The notes below the pieces were generated by a model. The model was given only the letters and a program-made list of their open reading frames with translations, was not told where the DNA came from and did not search any database. Position numbers and translations under genes: made by a program. Shown piece after piece: positions 6,888 to 7,636 of a stretch of DNA of 7,636 bases (position 1 is the first letter of the stretch; each line of letters starts with the position of its first letter). Source of the DNA: an uncultured Gemmatimonadaceae bacterium (GTDB lineage: Bacteria > Gemmatimonadota > Gemmatimonadetes > Gemmatimonadales > Gemmatimonadaceae); NCBI GenBank assembly GCA_955652265.1, contig CATPBD010000052.1:1-7636 (forward strand), written 5' to 3'.

Positions 6888-7248
6888 AGACGCAGATGAT
6901 GACACCAGTTGCGTTGGAGCAGGTCTTTGGCGACAGCGAATGAGTTGCGGTCGCACTCCAGGTTTGCGGCGGCCCAACAGCTATCGCGACAATCGTTACG
7001 TTCTGCGACGGGGTGAAGCCCTGCACAGGCGATACGCTCGTCGCGGTACCAGAGAAATAGGTACCGTTGTTGTCGGCGGCATACTGCTCTTCATACGTCG
7101 CGAGGTTACGAAGGTCAGACTTCATAGCTGCCACATACGCCTTGTCCTTCGTGTTCGCAAACTTCGGAATCGCTATCGACGCAAGAATGCCGATGATGAC
7201 GACCACGATCAAAAGCTCAATGAGTGTAAAACCCTTTCTGTTGCGCAT
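6886..7248 (-). CDS. Type IV pilin-like protein with prepilin methylation motif
   Basis: This 120-residue protein starts MRNRKG and continues FTLIELLIVVVIIGILASIA. That is a textbook class III (type IVa) prepilin leader, cut after Gly6 by prepilin peptidase; the new N-terminal Phe7 is methylated. Glu11 is the conserved fifth residue of the mature chain. Residues 7-29 form the hydrophobic helix that sits in the inner membrane and then packs the pilus core. The soluble head (30-120) is small and has two cysteines near the C-terminus (110 and 119) that could close a D-region disulfide loop as in type IVa pilins. The frame is open up to 7440, but the ATG at 7248 fits the short leader; AGAGG lies about 9 nt upstream. 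It sits 43 bp after another gene on the same strand, probably in one transcript. It could be the major pilin, a minor pilin or a type II secretion pseudopilin; the length and cysteine pair slightly favour a pilin. Confidence 0.92.
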   Translation of the reverse strand: MRNRKGFTLIELLIVVVIIGILASIAIPKFANTKDKAYVAAMKSDLRNLATYEEQYAADNNGTYFSGTATSVSPVQGFTPSQNVTIVAIAVGPPQTWSATATHSLSPKTCSNATGVIICV

Positions 7249-7291
7249 ATCGATCAGCCTCTGCAAAAAGCGGTGGATTGAATCGCCTCGA

Positions 7292-7636
7292 TTACGGGGC
7301 CGAGAGTGTGAAGACAACGGGCAAGCTGTACGTACCTGGGGCATTACTGGGCTGCGTGAAACCGGCTGCCCATACGGTTTTGAAGAAAGCCTGTGCGGAG
7401 GCGCCGTTGGTGGCGCCCGCTCCCGATAGAAAGAGCGCATCGCTCGAGCTCAAGCCGACGTACGGTCCAGCAACGGCGTTCGACCACGTCAGATCGCTGA
7501 TAGGCTTTGTGCCGCCGTTCGATCCGACGTAAGTCCAGATTCCGGCGGCATTCGTGGTCTTGATGTTGAGGTTCCAGCTGCGGTTCGCCTTGATGGTGAA
7601 CACCGGGCCGACGTCAGCGATCAGGGCCCCAAACTC
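7292..7636 (-). CDS. C-terminal part of an unrecognised, probably secreted beta-rich protein
   Basis: The reverse strand is open from the right edge to a TAA at 7292-7294, giving 114 residues of an incomplete gene whose start lies outside the window. I do not recognise a named family. The sequence is rich in Ser, Thr, Gly, Ala and Asn with aromatic spacing and no cysteine. It ends P-G-T-Y-S-L-P-V-V-F-T-L-S-A-P, the kind of last strand (G-T-Y-x-x-x-V-x-x-T-L) found in bacterial Ig-like or coat-protein-U/DUF4402-like beta-sandwich domains of secreted or fimbrial proteins. That resemblance is by eye only. A GTG at 7601-7603 could be read as a start but the frame continues upstream to the edge, so an internal codon is more likely. 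It lies 43 bp before the pilin gene on the same strand and may share its transcript, which would suit a surface or pilus-associated role. Confidence 0.75.
   Translation of the reverse strand, partial: EFGALIADVGPVFTIKANRSWNLNIKTTNAAGIWTYVGSNGGTKPISDLTWSNAVAGPYVGLSSSDALFLSGAGATNGASAQAFFKTVWAAGFTQPSNAPGTYSLPVVFTLSAP

Noticed and set aside
7281..7293. AATCG/CGATT mini-hairpin at the stop of the partial gene, followed by a T5 run on the minus strand, as a terminator
   Set aside because: The stem has only 5 bp with a 3-nt loop, and the T-run is about 11 nt beyond it, so termination before the pilin gene is unlikely.
1..7636. CRISPR array, tRNA or rRNA genes, or transposase genes
   Set aside because: I saw no regularly spaced direct repeats, no tRNA-like cloverleaf sequence, no rRNA-like stretch and no transposase motifs on either strand.

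Overview
The window most likely comes from a Gemmatimonadota-like bacterium (soil or environmental). It has a SusC/SusD outer-membrane pair, otherwise typical of Bacteroidota. However, base composition is GC-rich by eye, and both susC and susD have plausible Shine-Dalgarno sequences, which Bacteroidota usually lack. The carboxypeptidase-regulatory-like N-terminus of SusC and the DUF5117-type metalloprotease also fit. The assignment is inference, not proof.

Layout. Positions 1-711 (minus) hold the first 237 codons of a SusD/RagB-like surface lipoprotein; the rest runs off the left edge. Positions 791-3757 (minus) hold a complete SusC/RagA-family TonB-dependent outer-membrane transporter. The two form an operon (susC first) with a 79-bp gap carrying an 8-bp perfect hairpin. 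Positions 3758-4273 are a 516-bp gene-free divergent intergenic region. It contains a 9-bp perfect hairpin in the susC leader and a 177-bp imperfect inverted repeat (65-nt arms, 47-nt loop), followed by an A-tract. Positions 4274-6799 (plus) encode an 841-residue lipoprotein zinc metalloprotease of the DUF5118/DUF5117/metzincin type. A 15-bp perfect hairpin (6812-6852) separates it from a convergent minus-strand cluster: a type IV pilin-like protein (6886-7248), preceded on the same strand by the 3' end of a probable secreted beta-sandwich protein (7292 to the right edge).

How the genes may work together. SusC and SusD form a lidded importer for oligomeric nutrients at the outer membrane. The divergent lipoprotein protease carries a complete HExxHxxGxxH site. 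A reasonable inference is that the protease cuts proteins into peptides outside the membrane and the SusCD pair imports them, as RagAB imports peptides in Porphyromonas. Nothing in the sequence proves this substrate. The pilin cluster is a separate unit.

The least explained element is the long inverted repeat at 3949-4125. Its two highly complementary blocks and its bias toward G.U pairs on the plus strand suggest a structured RNA or a fold-back mobile element upstream of the protease gene. No obviously new multi-gene system is visible.
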